From an uncultured Comamonadaceae bacterium (GTDB lineage: Bacteria; Pseudomonadota; Gammaproteobacteria; Burkholderiales; Burkholderiaceae_C), in the NCBI GenBank assembly GCA_937893415.1, contig CALBWZ010000014.1, forward strand, positions 1 through 5,615: a stretch of DNA of 5,615 bases, in the 5' to 3' direction. Each line of letters begins with the position of its first letter. The first letter of the stretch is position 1. This document shows positions 5,071-5,615 of this stretch, in pieces. Both the position numbers and the translations under genes were made by a program. The notes below the pieces were generated by a model that was given only the letters and a program-made list of their open reading frames with translations, was not told the DNA's origin and searched no databases.

Positions 5071-5475
5071 TCAATACTCGCTGGGTAGCATGATCACCCA
5101 GTTCTCTTGATCCCAGCAGGCGTATAAAGTGATTGATTCAAGGGGAAAGTCTGTGTAGGGTATCTCCTGCCTGGCGTGTTCCTTGTCATTGCCATCCTCG
5201 TAGATCATCACCGCCCTGCCCTCTGTGACCTTCACGTGAACCACTACAAACCAATCCTCAGTGCCGATCTCACACAGGTGACTGGCAATGGCATCCATCA
5301 TCCAAAAGCAAGCACCCTTCTCTGCCAAGTGCTTGGTTCCATCGGTTAACAAGTGCCTGCGACTGATTCTGTAATAGGCTGTTGTGCCTGTGAATCGAGA
5401 CATGGTGAAACTGTCTAAACCCAACTGCTGAAGTTCTCGGTGTGTTTTCATCTCTGTGTTCTTGTTTGTCATCAT
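5071..5475 (-). CDS. DUF6876-family protein of unknown function (intact copy)
   Basis: The 134-residue, probably cytoplasmic protein has no signal peptide or membrane segment. Recognisable blocks are FTGTTAYYR (about 28-36), LLTDGTKHLAEKGACFWMMD (about 41-60), DAIASHL, WFVVVHVKV, AVMIYEDGN (about 97-105), EIPYTDFPLESITLY and the C-terminal IMLPSEY. This layout fits DUF6876, often annotated as 'plasmid-related protein' and found in accessory DNA; its biochemical role is unknown. Two remnants of paralogues lie at the left end of the window in the same orientation. The start is chosen as the first ATG of a tandem pair (5475 and 5472). ATG 5451 and ATG 5403 are alternatives, and no convincing Shine-Dalgarno settles it. 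Upstream (5476-5615) the minus strand has an unrelated open frame beginning MVDYFSKDHGDFYLVPR that overlaps this gene. I could not support it as a gene. Confidence 0.75.
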   Translation of the reverse strand: MMTNKNTEMKTHRELQQLGLDSFTMSRFTGTTAYYRISRRHLLTDGTKHLAEKGACFWMMDAIASHLCEIGTEDWFVVVHVKVTEGRAVMIYEDGNDKEHARQEIPYTDFPLESITLYACWDQENWVIMLPSEY

Positions 5476-5615
5476 GACTACAGTTTTGTTTCAGACACAC
5501 AGATGGACAACCGATTGTTGGTAACCCGAAGCTTTGGCGGGGTACCAAGTAAAAATCACCATGGTCTTTTGAAAAGTAATCCACCATAATTTTTCGCAGC
5601 GCAGAAATTTAAACC

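Noticed and set aside
5270..5587. 105-codon minus-strand frame starting MVDYFSKDHGDFY
   Set aside because: Most of it overlaps the DUF6876 gene in another frame. There is no clear Shine-Dalgarno and the sequence past the first 30 residues looks non-coding. A short gene at its start cannot be excluded but is unsupported.

Overview
The window looks like chromosomal DNA from a beta-proteobacterium, probably Burkholderiales/Comamonadaceae-like. This is inferred from moderately high GC, protein style, the IS content, and the presence of a proteobacterial-type fused glucosylglycerol-phosphate phosphatase/synthase. The species cannot be named from the sequence.

Left end (1 to about 994) is a mosaic of broken mobile DNA. 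An IS3-family element enters from the left edge. Its OrfA gene is complete, and OrfB begins through a textbook -1 frameshift signal: an A6G heptamer, a 6-nt spacer and a perfect 9-bp stem. The element appears to end near 348. Next to it lie a roughly 40-bp remnant of a DUF6876-type gene, an internal piece of an IS5-family transposase on the + strand (about 395-640), a short spacer with a perfect 7-bp hairpin (677-693), and a second, longer DUF6876 remnant (719-886). I recognise nothing in 887-994.

Centre (995 to about 4363, minus strand) is an osmoadaptation pair. An MscS-family mechanosensitive channel gene is followed at once by a fused HAD phosphatase/GT20 synthase best called GgpPS. GgpPS would make the compatible solute glucosylglycerol under high osmolarity, and the channel would vent solutes on a downshift. 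The two genes are almost contiguous and in the same reading frame. ggpPS has no ATG, GTG or TTG start close to its best ribosome binding site, which instead sits 5 nt ahead of an ATC codon.

Right end (about 4364-5615) has an AT-rich intergenic stretch with a 12-bp direct repeat and a candidate + strand promoter. It is followed by a DUF3024-type gene on the + strand that looks frameshifted and lacks a proper start. Converging on it, 5 nt away, is an intact 134-codon DUF6876 gene on the minus strand. It is the full-length paralogue of the two remnants at the left end. Beyond it (5476-5615) I see nothing firm.

DUF6876-type sequences in the same orientation therefore flank the osmolyte operon on both sides, as ancient, diverged direct repeats within an accessory-DNA setting.
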